Assembly: GCF_001886715.1 (NCBI RefSeq)
Contig: NZ_CP018082.1
Location: forward strand, 2,790,001-2,854,000
Reading direction: 5' to 3'
Length of the DNA: 64,000 bases
DNA from: Nocardia mangyaensis
Lineage (GTDB): Bacteria > Actinomycetota > Actinomycetes > Mycobacteriales > Mycobacteriaceae
Both the position numbers and the translations under genes were made by a program. Under the pieces are notes generated by a model, which did no database searches, was not told the DNA's origin, and was given only the letters and a program-made list of their open reading frames with translations. Positions 18,437 to 27,030 of the stretch are shown one piece after another (within the stretch, counting starts at the first letter, position 1; each line of letters opens with the position of its first letter).

Positions 18437-19168
18437 ATGCACAGTCCGACAATAGGATTCATCTATCCCGACCATGCGGCCGAGGACGACTACCCGCGCG
18501 CCGCGGCCCTGCTCGGCGCCGCACTGCCGGTGGCGCACATCTACGGCACCGACCTGCACGCGATCCCCGAACTGCTCGACCTCGGCAGTCCCGAGAAACT
18601 GCGTCGTGGCGCCGAACTGCTCGCGCCCGACGAACCCGCCGCCGTCGTCTGGGCTTGCACCTCGGGCAGTTTCGTCTATGGCCCGCACGGGGCGCGCGGA
18701 CAGGTCGAGAGCCTGGCCGAAGCGGCCGGTGTGCCCGCGTCGAGCACGAGTTTCGCCTTCGTCGAGGCGGCGCGGGCTCTCGGGGTGCGGCGTGTCGCCG
18801 TCGTCGCGAGTTACCCCGAGGACGTCGCGCGGTTGTTCGTCGACTTCCTCGCCGACGCGGGCATCGAGGTGGTGTCGATGTCGAGCGCCGGTATCGACAC
18901 CGCCGCCGAGGTCGGCACCCTCACCCCCGACCAGGTTCTCACTCTGGCAGTCACCAACGACCATGCCGATGCCCAAGCGCTGCTCATCCCCGACACCGCC
19001 ATGCATACTCTCGAAGTGCTCCCGAAACTCGAAGCCGCGCTCGGCAAGCCGGTACTCACGGCGAACCAGGTCACCATCTGGGAAGGTCTGCGGCTGGCCG
19101 GGGTGACCCCGTTCGCGCCCGAACTCGGCGCGTTGTTCGCGCAGGAGAGCCGACATGTCGATCATTGA
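18437..19168 (+). CDS. Asp/Glu racemase-superfamily paralogue lacking the second catalytic Cys
   Basis: 243 residues; fold and length match the preceding protein and the decarboxylase/isomerase branch. First Cys is present: VVWACTSGSFVYGPHGARG (Cys74). At the position of the second Cys the sequence is ALLIPDTAMHTLEVLPKLEA, i.e. Asp186 where S-C-T is expected; the remaining contacts (GKPVLTANQVTIWEGLRLAG) are kept. Loss of one Cys changes racemase chemistry towards decarboxylase-like or non-catalytic behaviour in this family, so it may be a decarboxylase or a partner subunit. ATG at 18437 has GGAGTGAG upstream; a start at 18416 is less likely. It overlaps the GntR gene by 14 bp. Confidence 0.75.
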   Translation: MHSPTIGFIYPDHAAEDDYPRAAALLGAALPVAHIYGTDLHAIPELLDLGSPEKLRRGAELLAPDEPAAVVWACTSGSFVYGPHGARGQVESLAEAAGVPASSTSFAFVEAARALGVRRVAVVASYPEDVARLFVDFLADAGIEVVSMSSAGIDTAAEVGTLTPDQVLTLAVTNDHADAQALLIPDTAMHTLEVLPKLEAALGKPVLTANQVTIWEGLRLAGVTPFAPELGALFAQESRHVDH

Positions 19169-19811
19169 CTTCGAGCCGGTCAACCAGCAGTCCACCGCGG
19201 AGATGATCGCCGACCGGCTGCGCGAGGCGATCATGCGCGGTGCGCTGGCACCCGGCGCCCAACTCGGCGAGGCCGATCTGGCGACCAGCTTCGGCGTCTC
19301 GCGCGGACCCGTCCGCGAGGCCATGCAGCGCCTCGTCCAGGAAGGGCTGCTCTTCAGCATCCGCAACCGCGGCATCTTCGTCATCGAACTCACCACCGAC
19401 GATGTCATCGACATCTACCGCGCCCGCACCGCCCTGGAAGGCGGCGCACTCGAACTCATCCTCGATGGTCGTCGCGAGATCGCCTACGCCGCGCTGCAAC
19501 CCAGCGTCACCGCCATGCGCGTGACGGCCGAAGCGGGTGACGCCACCGGAGTCTCCGACGCCGACCAGGCCTTCCACGAATCCCTCGTCGCCGCCGCCGA
19601 CAGTCCTCGCCTGGTCCGCGCCGCCCGCACCCTGCTCATCGAAACCCGTATGTGCCTCGGGGCGCTGCAAACCACCTACCCAGACCTGCGCGAACAAGCG
19701 CGCGAACACGTCGAGTTGCACGAAGCGATCGGCAGTGGTTCTCCGGACCGTGCCCGTGCTCTGCTCGTCGAGCACATGGACGACGCGGTGCGCCGCCTGC
19801 GCGGCCGTTAG
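19155..19811 (+). CDS. GntR-family regulator with FCD domain
   Basis: 218 residues. The winged-helix part is clear: QSTAEMIADRLREAIMRGAL, GEADLATSFGVSRGPVREAM and QRLVQEGLLFSIRNRGIFVI (about 15-75). The C-terminal FCD (FadR-type) ligand-binding domain follows: DVIDIYRARTALEGGALELI, DQAFHESLVAAADSPRLVRA (metal/ligand Asp-His cluster) and REHVELHEAIGSGSPDRARA. It overlaps the upstream racemase-like gene by 14 bp and is the last gene of that run. FadR-subfamily proteins bind tNGTNNACNa palindromes, matching the two identical sites at 9916 and 17627. Probable local repressor relieved by the pathway substrate; the ligand is unknown, likely a small organic acid. Confidence 0.88.
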   Translation: MSIIDFEPVNQQSTAEMIADRLREAIMRGALAPGAQLGEADLATSFGVSRGPVREAMQRLVQEGLLFSIRNRGIFVIELTTDDVIDIYRARTALEGGALELILDGRREIAYAALQPSVTAMRVTAEAGDATGVSDADQAFHESLVAAADSPRLVRAARTLLIETRMCLGALQTTYPDLREQAREHVELHEAIGSGSPDRARALLVEHMDDAVRRLRGR

Positions 19812-19973
19812 GTGGCCCAGTGCTCGCCCGACGGGGCGGGTACGGGTCTGCCACGCCGAGGTGGACCAGGAACGGCAGTGTGTTCCGTCCGACACCTGCC
19901 GACCTCGCTGTGGTCACCCGTGTTGCCCAGGGTGGATCATGAGAGCCGATCGGCAACCGAGGGAGAGCAACGA

Positions 19974-21248
19974 ATGCAATCAATGATTCCCGACTACCTG
20001 GCCGAGGTCCTTGCGGCGGTGGAGTCGGATACCTCCGGAGAGCTGGCGGGTTACATCCCCGAACTCGCCGCGGCGGATCCCGAGCGGCTCGGCGCGGCCT
20101 TCGCCACCGTCGACGGCGAGGTCTATGGTGCCGGAGACATCGACACCGAGTTCACCATCCAGTCGATCTCGAAGCCGTTCACCTACGCACTGGCGCTGTC
20201 CGATCGTGGCTTCGACCCGGTGCTGGCCAAAGTCGGTGTCGAGCCGTCCGGTGAGGCGTTCAACGAGATCTCCCTCGAACGCGACACCGGGCGTCCCCGC
20301 AACCCCATGATCAACGCCGGCGCGATCACCACCCACTCGCTGGCCGGTGCGGCGGATCTGAATGCCGCAGAGCGCGTGGCGCGGGTGGTCGAGGGACTTT
20401 CGGCGTTCGCCGGTCGTCGGCTGAGGGTGGACGAGGCGGTGTGTGCGTCGGAGATGGAGCACGCACACCGCAACCTCGCCATCGCGCACATGCTCCGCAG
20501 CCACGACATCCTCACCGAGGACCCGAGAGCCGTCGTCGACGGGTACATCCGCCAGTGTTCCGTGCTCGTCACCGCGCGGGATCTGGCCATGATGGCCGCG
20601 ACGTTGGCCAACCGCGGGGTGAATCCCGTCTCGGGTGAGCGGGTGATTCGCGAACCGGTGGTGCGTCAGGTGCTCAGTGTCATGGCCACCTGCGGCATGT
20701 ATGACGCGGCCGGCGACTGGGCGACCCAGGTGGGCATCCCCGCCAAGAGCGGCGTGGCCGGGGGTCTGATCGGTGCGCTGCCCGGTCAGATCGGCATGGC
20801 CACGTTCTCGCCTCGCCTCGACGTCCACGGGAACAGCGTGCGTGGGGTGTCGCTGTTCGAACGCTTCTCCGCAGACATGGGCCTGCACGTGATGGAGGTC
20901 CCACCCGCGGCGCGCGCGGTCGTGCGGTCCAACCACGTCGTTGGCGCCGGAACGGAGGCGACCCGCGTCCTGCAACTGCAGGGTGGGGTCGGTTTCGCCG
21001 CAGCCGAGCGAATCGTTCGAGAGCTGGTGGACACCGCGCCCGAGGAGCCCACGGTGGTCGTGGACCTCACGATGGTCTCGTCGATCGACGACGTGGCGCG
21101 GCGCATGCTGCTGGAGGTCGCGCGTCGGCTCACACTCGACGGCCACGAGGTCTACCTCGTCGACCCGGAATCGGTTGTCCCCGAACCGGATCCCGGAGAT
21201 GGTGGCCGGGTCACGGTCCTGGACGACGTCGCGGAACTCGTGCGATGA
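19974..21248 (+). CDS. glsA: Glutaminase A with C-terminal STAS domain
   Basis: 424 residues: hydrolyses glutamine to glutamate and ammonia. The beta-lactamase-like glutaminase domain (about 1-300) shows the nucleophile SxxK motif in FTIQSISKPFTYALALSDRG, then RPRNPMINAGAI, SEMEHAHRNLAIAHMLRSHD and IPAKSGVAGGLIGALPGQIG. The C-terminal about 100 residues form a STAS/anti-sigma-antagonist-like domain (VVVDLTMVSSIDDVARRMLL), as in many actinobacterial glutaminases. ATG at 19974 is preceded by GGGAGAG at 6-8 bp. It is the first gene of a pair with the AhpD-like gene (4-bp ATGA overlap). A glutamate-producing role next to gdhA (14 kb away) is likely but not an operon. Confidence 0.92.
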   Translation: MQSMIPDYLAEVLAAVESDTSGELAGYIPELAAADPERLGAAFATVDGEVYGAGDIDTEFTIQSISKPFTYALALSDRGFDPVLAKVGVEPSGEAFNEISLERDTGRPRNPMINAGAITTHSLAGAADLNAAERVARVVEGLSAFAGRRLRVDEAVCASEMEHAHRNLAIAHMLRSHDILTEDPRAVVDGYIRQCSVLVTARDLAMMAATLANRGVNPVSGERVIREPVVRQVLSVMATCGMYDAAGDWATQVGIPAKSGVAGGLIGALPGQIGMATFSPRLDVHGNSVRGVSLFERFSADMGLHVMEVPPAARAVVRSNHVVGAGTEATRVLQLQGGVGFAAAERIVRELVDTAPEEPTVVVDLTMVSSIDDVARRMLLEVARRLTLDGHEVYLVDPESVVPEPDPGDGGRVTVLDDVAELVR

Positions 21249-21733
21249 GCAGCGTTTCGATGCGCCCGTTCGTGGACAAGATCATGCCCGAGGCATGGCA
21301 GGCCGCGGAAGAGTTCACCTCGGTGATCCGGGCGGCGGTGTTGCGCCGGGGGCTCTCGGCACAGGAGTCCGAGTTGATCAAGCTGCGCACCTCACAGCTC
21401 AACGGGTGTGCGTTCTGCATGGATCTGCATTCGCGCGAGGCGAGGAAAGCCGGAATACCGCAGCAGAAGCTCGATCTGCTGCCGGCCTGGCGGGAGACCG
21501 CGGTGTTCGACGATCGGGACAAGGCGGTGCTCGCGGTGGCCGAGGCCGCCACGTCGCTGCCCACCACCGAGGAATCGGAGGCCGATCTCTTCGGCGCCCG
21601 TGTGGTCCTCGGCGAGGAGACCTTCGTCGCCGCCGAATGGGTGGCGATCACGATCAACGCCTTGAACCGGGTCTCGATCCTCAGCCGACATCCGGTGCGT
21701 CCGCGCGATGCGGAAGGAAAGGTCATCCGATGA
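21245..21733 (+). CDS. AhpD-like/carboxymuconolactone decarboxylase-family protein
   Basis: 162 residues, all-helical. The C-x-x-C active site is present in SQLNGCAFCMDLHSREARKA (Cys at about 56 and 59) with the usual H-S-x-x-A proton relay, so a peroxidase/disulfide-reductase activity of AhpD type is expected rather than lactone decarboxylation. Starts by an ATGA overlap with the glutaminase stop, so it is translated from the same message. The C-terminus EWVAITINALNRVSILSRHP is typical. Physiological partner (reductant such as Lpd/DlaT or mycothiol) is not visible in the window. Confidence 0.82.
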   Translation: MSSVSMRPFVDKIMPEAWQAAEEFTSVIRAAVLRRGLSAQESELIKLRTSQLNGCAFCMDLHSREARKAGIPQQKLDLLPAWRETAVFDDRDKAVLAVAEAATSLPTTEESEADLFGARVVLGEETFVAAEWVAITINALNRVSILSRHPVRPRDAEGKVIR

Positions 21734-21793
21734 TCAACTGGGTTTCGGCGGGGGAGCCCCCGGCCACCGGATGAGTACGGGTATCGCGCGTTC

Positions 21794-22531
21794 ATGACCG
21801 CGAACACCCGTGCACTCGACCGTCACCGCTTCGAGGTCGCAGTCGCCGACAACCCCGTGGCACGCGCTGCCGTCATCAGTAGCCTCGGCGCCTTTCGGAA
21901 CCCGGACGGCGGATACGGGTGGGGGCTGGAATCGGACCTGTGAGCTCCGGAGAGCCAGCCCAGCGGTGCGTTGCACGCGTGGGAAGCCATCGCCGACGCC
22001 GGGACCGCCGCCCCCGACCGCGCCGCGCCGCTCCTGACCTGGCTGCAGCACACCGCGCTCGAAGACGGCGGGCTTCCTTTCGCGTTGCCGATCGCCGACC
22101 CGACCGCCTGCGCACCGTTCTGGGCCCAGGCCGACCCGAACGAATCCTCACTTCAGATCACGGCCGCCGTCACCGCCCAGGCGATGCGTGCCGCCCGAGC
22201 CGACGAGTGGCTCCGCACCCACCCGCGGGCTCGACGGCTTCTCGATCACCTGGCCCAGTTCGTTCCCGCCGACGGAGCGCTCGCCGTGACGGGAGCCGCG
22301 GAAGGGGAGACGATCCACCTGCTGGACTACGCACCCGAACCCGGCCGCCCGATCCGCGACTACTTCACCACTGATGCCGTCGAAACCGACCTCGACCGAC
22401 TCGAGCGAGGTCAACAGCCCGACGGCGGATGGGCTGTCGACTTCACCAGTTACTCCGCGATCGCCGCACTCGAGTGGCGTGGCTACGCGACCGTCCGCGC
22501 GGTGACCACGCTCCGCCGGAACGGACGCTGA
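21794..22531 (+). pseudogene. Hypothetical terpenoid-cyclase-fold (alpha/alpha toroid) protein with in-frame stop
   Basis: Starts with ANTRALDRHRFEVAVADNPV and reaches GAFRNPDGGYGWGLESDL, followed by TGA at 21941-21943, then continues in the same frame as APESQPSGALHAWEAIADAG, DGGLPFALPIADPTACAPFW and QQPDGGWAVDFTSYSAIAAL. A single C-to-T change (CGA to TGA, Arg to stop) explains the break. The repeated DGG-x-G-W / PDGG pattern is that of helical toroid proteins similar to squalene-hopene cyclase or prenyltransferase repeats, of unknown function in Nocardia. Between SLQITAAVTAQAMRAARADE and AHLPADG-type sequence the intact family has more residues, so an internal deletion is also possible. 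Read-through or a restart at the TTG at 21971 would yield 186 residues. Confidence 0.65.
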
Positions 22532-22557
22532 CCCGTCCGCACACGGTGCGGCTTTGC

Positions 22558-23973
22558 TCAGACCGGCATGCCCAGGGCCGATGCCAGGGTCTGGCCGATC
22601 GCGTTGACGAAAGCGTCGAAGGCGCCGGGGTCGAGGATCTGGCTCGCGACGTCGCGGTTGTGGCAACCGGGTGCGGCGGGGATGCCGTTGAGCCGGTCGT
22701 TGAGCCACATCACCGTCGATCCGGCGCCCGCCACGGCGGCGATGCCGTGTTCGGCGATGATGTCACGGGTGTAGGCGACCTGGGCGTTCGGATCCTTGCA
22801 GTAGGTGTCGTAGAGCTTGTTCACCGAGTTGATCGGCATGGCCTCGTCGAAGGGCGCCTGGTAGATGTACAGCGGTGCGGCGGGTGTCCCGCGATGGCCG
22901 AGGGTGAGTTCCCGCAGGACGGGCTGCATCTCGGGCGCGCCCAGCGGATCACCGGGGTAGTCGAACAGGCCCTTGATGTTCAGGAACGGGAACGTCGCGA
23001 ATTGCAGTGCCACGCACTGTTCCTCGTGTGCCACCCGCAGCGCCTTGCCCACCGGGTTCATGTACCGCTCGATGAACTGGTCCACCTCGGGGTACTCGCG
23101 GGCGACGCCGAGCAACCCGCCGAACACCGCGCCGGCGAAGGTCGAGGTGCCGTTGTTGTAGTCCACGGCCGCCCGGATATCGGCGAGCAGCCCGCCGGTC
23201 GCGGCGCCGACCAGATGTAGTTCCGGCGCGTACCGCGGCGCCAGCTCGTTGGCGTGCGCGGTGGGGATGGCGCCGCCGGAGTAGCCCCACAGGGCGGTGC
23301 GGGTGTCCGGGCCGAGCTCGGCGGGTTCGAAGTTCTGGGCAGCGCGGATCGCGTCCAGGGTGATCCGGCCACCGAGTGGGCCGACCGCGTAGGCGGCGTT
23401 GGGGCCCTGGTGATCGGGCACCACCACAGCGTGACCCAGTTGCAGCATCGCCTGGAGCTCGACGAACTCCAGCGGGATCACGCTGTTCGTCGGGTTCGGC
23501 AGGGTCCCCATCTGCAAGGCGTAGGAGGGCGCGCAGTTGATCGACAGCGAGTCCTCGGCGAATTGGAAGGCGAGCAGGCCGCGATCATCGGTCGGCGCGG
23601 GGCGGTGCGGGACGATGATGGTGGCGACCGCGGGGATCGGTTCGTCACGAGTGTTGTTGCTGCGATAGGACACCTGCCAGGCCCGGGTGTTGAGCGGGAT
23701 CAGCCAGAAATTGGCCAGGTTCACCTGGCGGGCCGCCAGGATTTCGCCGGGTTGTGCGGCGTCGACCCTGGCCGGGTCCGGGTTGTAGAACGCCGGATCC
23801 AGGAACGGCGGCGCGGGCGGCACCGGAAACGGCAACGCGGGCGCCACCGGAACCGGTTCCGCGACCGCCTGATCGGCAATGGCCGGACAGACCGCGACGG
23901 TGAGCCCGGCGGTCAACGCCAGACACGCCCGCGCGAACACCCTGCTGGTGCCCCCTGCCCTGGTCTTCGTCAT
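22558..23973 (-). CDS. Secreted LIP-family lipase/esterase
   Basis: 471 residues from the ATG at 23973 (GGAGG at 8 bp upstream); an in-frame start at 24009 is unlikely. A Sec signal peptide is visible: basic start, hydrophobic stretch CLALTAGLTVAVCPAIADQA, then a Pro-rich linker. The alpha/beta-hydrolase nucleophile is in DTRTALWGYSGGAIPTAHAN (GYSGG), with VVVPDHQGPNAAYAVGPLGG upstream as the oxyanion region. Late in the protein come PLYIYQAPFDEAMPINSVNK (acid) and RDIIAEHGIAAVAGAGSTVM (His). This is the LIP (secretory lipase) family used for triacylglycerol or ester hydrolysis outside the cell. It is divergent from a TetR gene, a likely regulator. Confidence 0.85.
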   Translation of the reverse strand: MTKTRAGGTSRVFARACLALTAGLTVAVCPAIADQAVAEPVPVAPALPFPVPPAPPFLDPAFYNPDPARVDAAQPGEILAARQVNLANFWLIPLNTRAWQVSYRSNNTRDEPIPAVATIIVPHRPAPTDDRGLLAFQFAEDSLSINCAPSYALQMGTLPNPTNSVIPLEFVELQAMLQLGHAVVVPDHQGPNAAYAVGPLGGRITLDAIRAAQNFEPAELGPDTRTALWGYSGGAIPTAHANELAPRYAPELHLVGAATGGLLADIRAAVDYNNGTSTFAGAVFGGLLGVAREYPEVDQFIERYMNPVGKALRVAHEEQCVALQFATFPFLNIKGLFDYPGDPLGAPEMQPVLRELTLGHRGTPAAPLYIYQAPFDEAMPINSVNKLYDTYCKDPNAQVAYTRDIIAEHGIAAVAGAGSTVMWLNDRLNGIPAAPGCHNRDVASQILDPGAFDAFVNAIGQTLASALGMPV

Positions 23974-24197
23974 TTCTCGTACCTCCACAGCGCTGGGGAC
24001 ACCCGCCATTCTTAGATAGAGAGTGTTTATTTCCTAAGTTGTGGACTGACTGTAAAGTGCGGTACATCACTGTGTCAACGATCACCACATACCGGTGCCA
24101 CCCGGAAAGGTGACGGCACGGCAGGATGGGTAGTCATGAGCGAGAGAACGAGGAGCACGGCTGTGTGCACGACCGCCGCCTCGACGACGGCGCGGCC

Positions 24198-24839
24198 ATG
24201 ACCCATTCCACCGAGCACGCCCGGCCGCGGCGCACCCAGCAGGAGCGTCGTGCGGCGACCGTCGCCAAGCTGGTGGAGGCCACCATCGCGGCGATCGGCG
24301 AGGTCGGTTACCAGCGGGCCACCGTGCAGGAAATCTGTGGGCGCGCGGAACTGTCGGTGGGTGCGATGTTTCGGCAGTTCGACAGCAGGCTGGATCTGGT
24401 CGTGCGGGCATCGGAGGAGATATTCGCTCGCCAGCTGGCCGGATTCGGTCTGCTCATGGACCAGCTGGACACGCACGCGAACGGCATCAGCGCCGCACTC
24501 CGGTACCTGCGTGAGGCACAGTTCTCACCGACCACCCACGCACTGCGGGAGATCTACCTGGCCGCGCGCTCGGATGCCGAGCTCCGAGACCGGATCGCCG
24601 CCACCGGCAGTAACTACTACGACGCGATGGTCGCCGAGGTCGAGCGCACCGAAGTCCTCGGCCAGTTCCCGGAAGCGATCCGAGAACCCCTGTTCTACCT
24701 TGTGCTGCACCTGTTCTCGGGCCAGGCGATCGTCCGGGGGGTCATTCCGAATCCGCGCGTCGACGAGGCGGTGCTCACCCTGATCGAGGACATGCTGACG
24801 GTCTATTCGGCGTCACTGGCCAATGGTGAACAGCAGTGA
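24198..24839 (+). CDS. TetR-family transcriptional regulator
   Basis: 213 residues from the ATG at 24198 (a longer N-terminus from 24126 is possible). The HTH is intact: AATVAKLVEATIAAIGEVGY, ATVQEICGRAELSVGAMFRQ and FDSRLDLVVRASEEIFARQL. The C-terminal ligand domain has no recognised specificity. Divergent from the secreted lipase gene; the 224-bp intergenic region contains an AT-rich stretch at 24013-24040 (CTTAG...CTAAG, 5-bp arms) that could be its operator. A role in controlling lipase expression in response to lipids is plausible. Confidence 0.8.
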   Translation: MTHSTEHARPRRTQQERRAATVAKLVEATIAAIGEVGYQRATVQEICGRAELSVGAMFRQFDSRLDLVVRASEEIFARQLAGFGLLMDQLDTHANGISAALRYLREAQFSPTTHALREIYLAARSDAELRDRIAATGSNYYDAMVAEVERTEVLGQFPEAIREPLFYLVLHLFSGQAIVRGVIPNPRVDEAVLTLIEDMLTVYSASLANGEQQ

Positions 24840-24890
24840 TGCGATCGAACCGATCAGCTGTCGTCGTCTTGGCCCGCGCAGAGCCAAGCG

Positions 24891-26126
24891 TCAGAGGATT
24901 CGGTTCTCGACCTCGGTGAGGCGGCGCGTCAGAAAGCGGCGCGCCTGCTCGTTGCCGACCGACGCCAGCGCGGCCCGGTAGTGTTCGGCTGCCTCGCGCG
25001 GGCGGCAAGCGCGACGCAGCAGGTCGGCGCGAGTGGCGCTGACCAAGTGGGTGCCGGCCAGGCGCGGATCGGTAGCGACTTCGTCGAGGGCCGCGAGCCC
25101 AGCGGGGAAGCCGTGCGCGAAACCGACGGCCACGGCGCGGTTCACGCGAATCACAGGCGACTCGATGTGTTCGAGTAGTTCGTCGTACCCGGAAAGCACG
25201 GCGTGCCAATCTGTTTCGGACCAGCTCGGCGCGCTCGCGTGTGCTGCGGCGATCCGAGCCTGCGCCAGGTACGGCCCGGTTGCGTCAGTGGCCGCATTCA
25301 GGCAGGACAGACCGGCCGCGATGGCCGGGCGGTTCCACCGTGTGCGGTCCTGGTCTTCCAGGGGTACCAACTCCTCGTCATCGGAAAGTCGTTGGGCGCG
25401 TCTGCTGTCCTGCAACAGCATCAGCGCGAGCAAGGCCCGCGCCTCCGATTCGCCGGGCAGCAGCCCACACACCAGTCTGCCGAGCCGGATCGCCTCGTCA
25501 CACAGTTCGGCTCGAACGGCGACCTGGCCCGAGGTCGCCGAATATCCTTCGGTGAACACCAGGTACACGCACGCCAGCACCACCGGCACACGGTCGGCCA
25601 GCAGGTGTGGCGGCGGCACCCGCAGCGGGATGCCGGCCTGCCGGATCTTCGCCTTGGCTCGGGAGAGACGTTGCGCGACAGTGTGTTCCGGTTGCAGGAA
25701 CAGACGTGCGATCTCAGCGGTGCGCAGCCCGCACACCAGGCGCAGCGTCAATGCCACCTGGGACGGCGGTGACAGCGCCGGATGGCAGCAGGTGAAGATC
25801 ATCCGCAACTGGTCGTCGGTCACCGGGGACACCTCGGCCTCCTCGACCGGTGGGCGCAGCAGTGCCGCGCCGTGCTCCTTGTCCGCCCTCGCCGATTCGC
25901 GCCGGAGCCGGTCGAGGGCGCGATGGCGGGCGCCGGTGGTGATCCACGCGCCCGGGTTCGTCGGCCACCCGCGTTCGGGCCAGGTGCGTACCGCGTCGGC
26001 GAAGGCCTCCTGCACCGCGTCCTCGGCGAGTCCGATGTCCCCGGTCAGCGCCGCCACCGTCGCCACGGCCCGCCCGAACTCGGCGCGGTAGACCGCGTCG
26101 ATTGTCGCGGTCGAGCCGTGGCGCAC
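24891..26126 (-). CDS. ECF-type RNA polymerase sigma factor (DUF6596 group)
   Basis: 411 residues. Region 2: AEFGRAVATVAALTGDIGLA, EDAVQEAFADAVRTWPERGW. Region 4: SPPSQVALTLRLVCGLRTAE and IARLFLQPEHTVAQRLSRAK. After these comes a long C-terminal domain with TPR-like helices (VFTEGYSATSGQVAVRAELC; SGYDELLEHIESPVIRVNRA; HYRAALASVGNEQARRFLTR), the hallmark of the sigma factors linked to YCII proteins. GTG start at 26126; the YCII gene ends at 26129, 2 bases upstream, so both are co-transcribed. The family is thought to act with YCII/DGPF-domain partners, regulon unknown. Confidence 0.88.
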   Translation of the reverse strand: MRHGSTATIDAVYRAEFGRAVATVAALTGDIGLAEDAVQEAFADAVRTWPERGWPTNPGAWITTGARHRALDRLRRESARADKEHGAALLRPPVEEAEVSPVTDDQLRMIFTCCHPALSPPSQVALTLRLVCGLRTAEIARLFLQPEHTVAQRLSRAKAKIRQAGIPLRVPPPHLLADRVPVVLACVYLVFTEGYSATSGQVAVRAELCDEAIRLGRLVCGLLPGESEARALLALMLLQDSRRAQRLSDDEELVPLEDQDRTRWNRPAIAAGLSCLNAATDATGPYLAQARIAAAHASAPSWSETDWHAVLSGYDELLEHIESPVIRVNRAVAVGFAHGFPAGLAALDEVATDPRLAGTHLVSATRADLLRRACRPREAAEHYRAALASVGNEQARRFLTRRLTEVENRIL

Positions 26127-26128
26127 GC

Positions 26129-26842
26129 TCAGGCGTCCAGGTCGACGATCTGACGCACCTCGGCGCGCCCACCGTCCCCGAGCGGGATCGCCGCCGCGAT
26201 CTCGGCGGCTCGGTCACGTCCCTCGGCGGCGAACAGGTAGAGCCTGTCGATCACCTCGGCGAATTCGGGATAGGGGCCGTCGGTCAGCAGGAGCTGCCCG
26301 TCACGCACCCGCACGGTGGTCGCGGTGGACGGCGGCCGCAACGCACCGCCGCCGCGGAGGGCATCGGCGTACTTCTCGCCGAACCGTGCGTGCTCGGCCG
26401 CCATCGTGTCCCACTCCGGCGTGCCCGGCTCGACGACTGCCGCGGACGATTCCCACAGCAGGGCCATCCACCAGTCCGCTCGCGGGGTGTCGTGTGGCAT
26501 CCACTCGACGAGCGGGCGCACCTCCACCCCGTCACTGTCGACCGCGGGCAGCTGCCGCGCCAGGCGAATGGCCTCGTCCAGATCGGCGGCTTCGAACACG
26601 TAGAACCCGCCCACCACCTCGGCCTGCTCGGTGAACGGCCCATCGGTGACCAGAGTCTGCCCGCCCGCGCGACGGACCTGGATCGCCTCCGCCGACGGGA
26701 ACAGCGCCGCGCCACCCGCCACGGCCGCGCCCTCTTTCTCCTCGAACTCCGCGTACCGCGTGACCTCGGCATCGAACTCCGGCGTACCGGGTTGCGCGGC
26801 AGGAGTGTCTTCGCGTCCCACCAACGTCACCAGATAATGCAT
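26129..26842 (-). CDS. Double YCII (DGPF)-domain protein
   Basis: 237 residues from ATG at 26842, twice the normal length of YCII proteins (about 110-120). Two related halves can be aligned: residues about 1-115 (MHYLVTLVGRED ... TLVTDGPFTEQAEVVGGFYV ... EAIRLARQLP) and about 120-237 (WWMALLWESS ... LLLTDGPYPEFAEVIDRLYLF ... AAEIAAAIP). The DGPF/DGPY motif occurs in both. It is translated just before the sigma factor (2-bp spacing), the usual partner. Function of the family is unclear; a duplicated domain could act as an intramolecular dimer. Confidence 0.85.
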   Translation of the reverse strand: MHYLVTLVGREDTPAAQPGTPEFDAEVTRYAEFEEKEGAAVAGGAALFPSAEAIQVRRAGGQTLVTDGPFTEQAEVVGGFYVFEAADLDEAIRLARQLPAVDSDGVEVRPLVEWMPHDTPRADWWMALLWESSAAVVEPGTPEWDTMAAEHARFGEKYADALRGGGALRPPSTATTVRVRDGQLLLTDGPYPEFAEVIDRLYLFAAEGRDRAAEIAAAIPLGDGGRAEVRQIVDLDA

Positions 26843-27030
26843 GGCGTAAACCCTTCCTCGATGTGAGGGGCTGACTACCCCTTCTACCAGGACGACGAAC
26901 CGCACGCAGCATTCTCCACATCGGCGCCGAATCGATCTCGCACAGCGTGAGGAGTCGTCGACCGGGGGAGACTCATCGACGCATGGTGATCAGAATGGCA
27001 GCCATCGACGCCGACGGTGCGGACGCGAGC

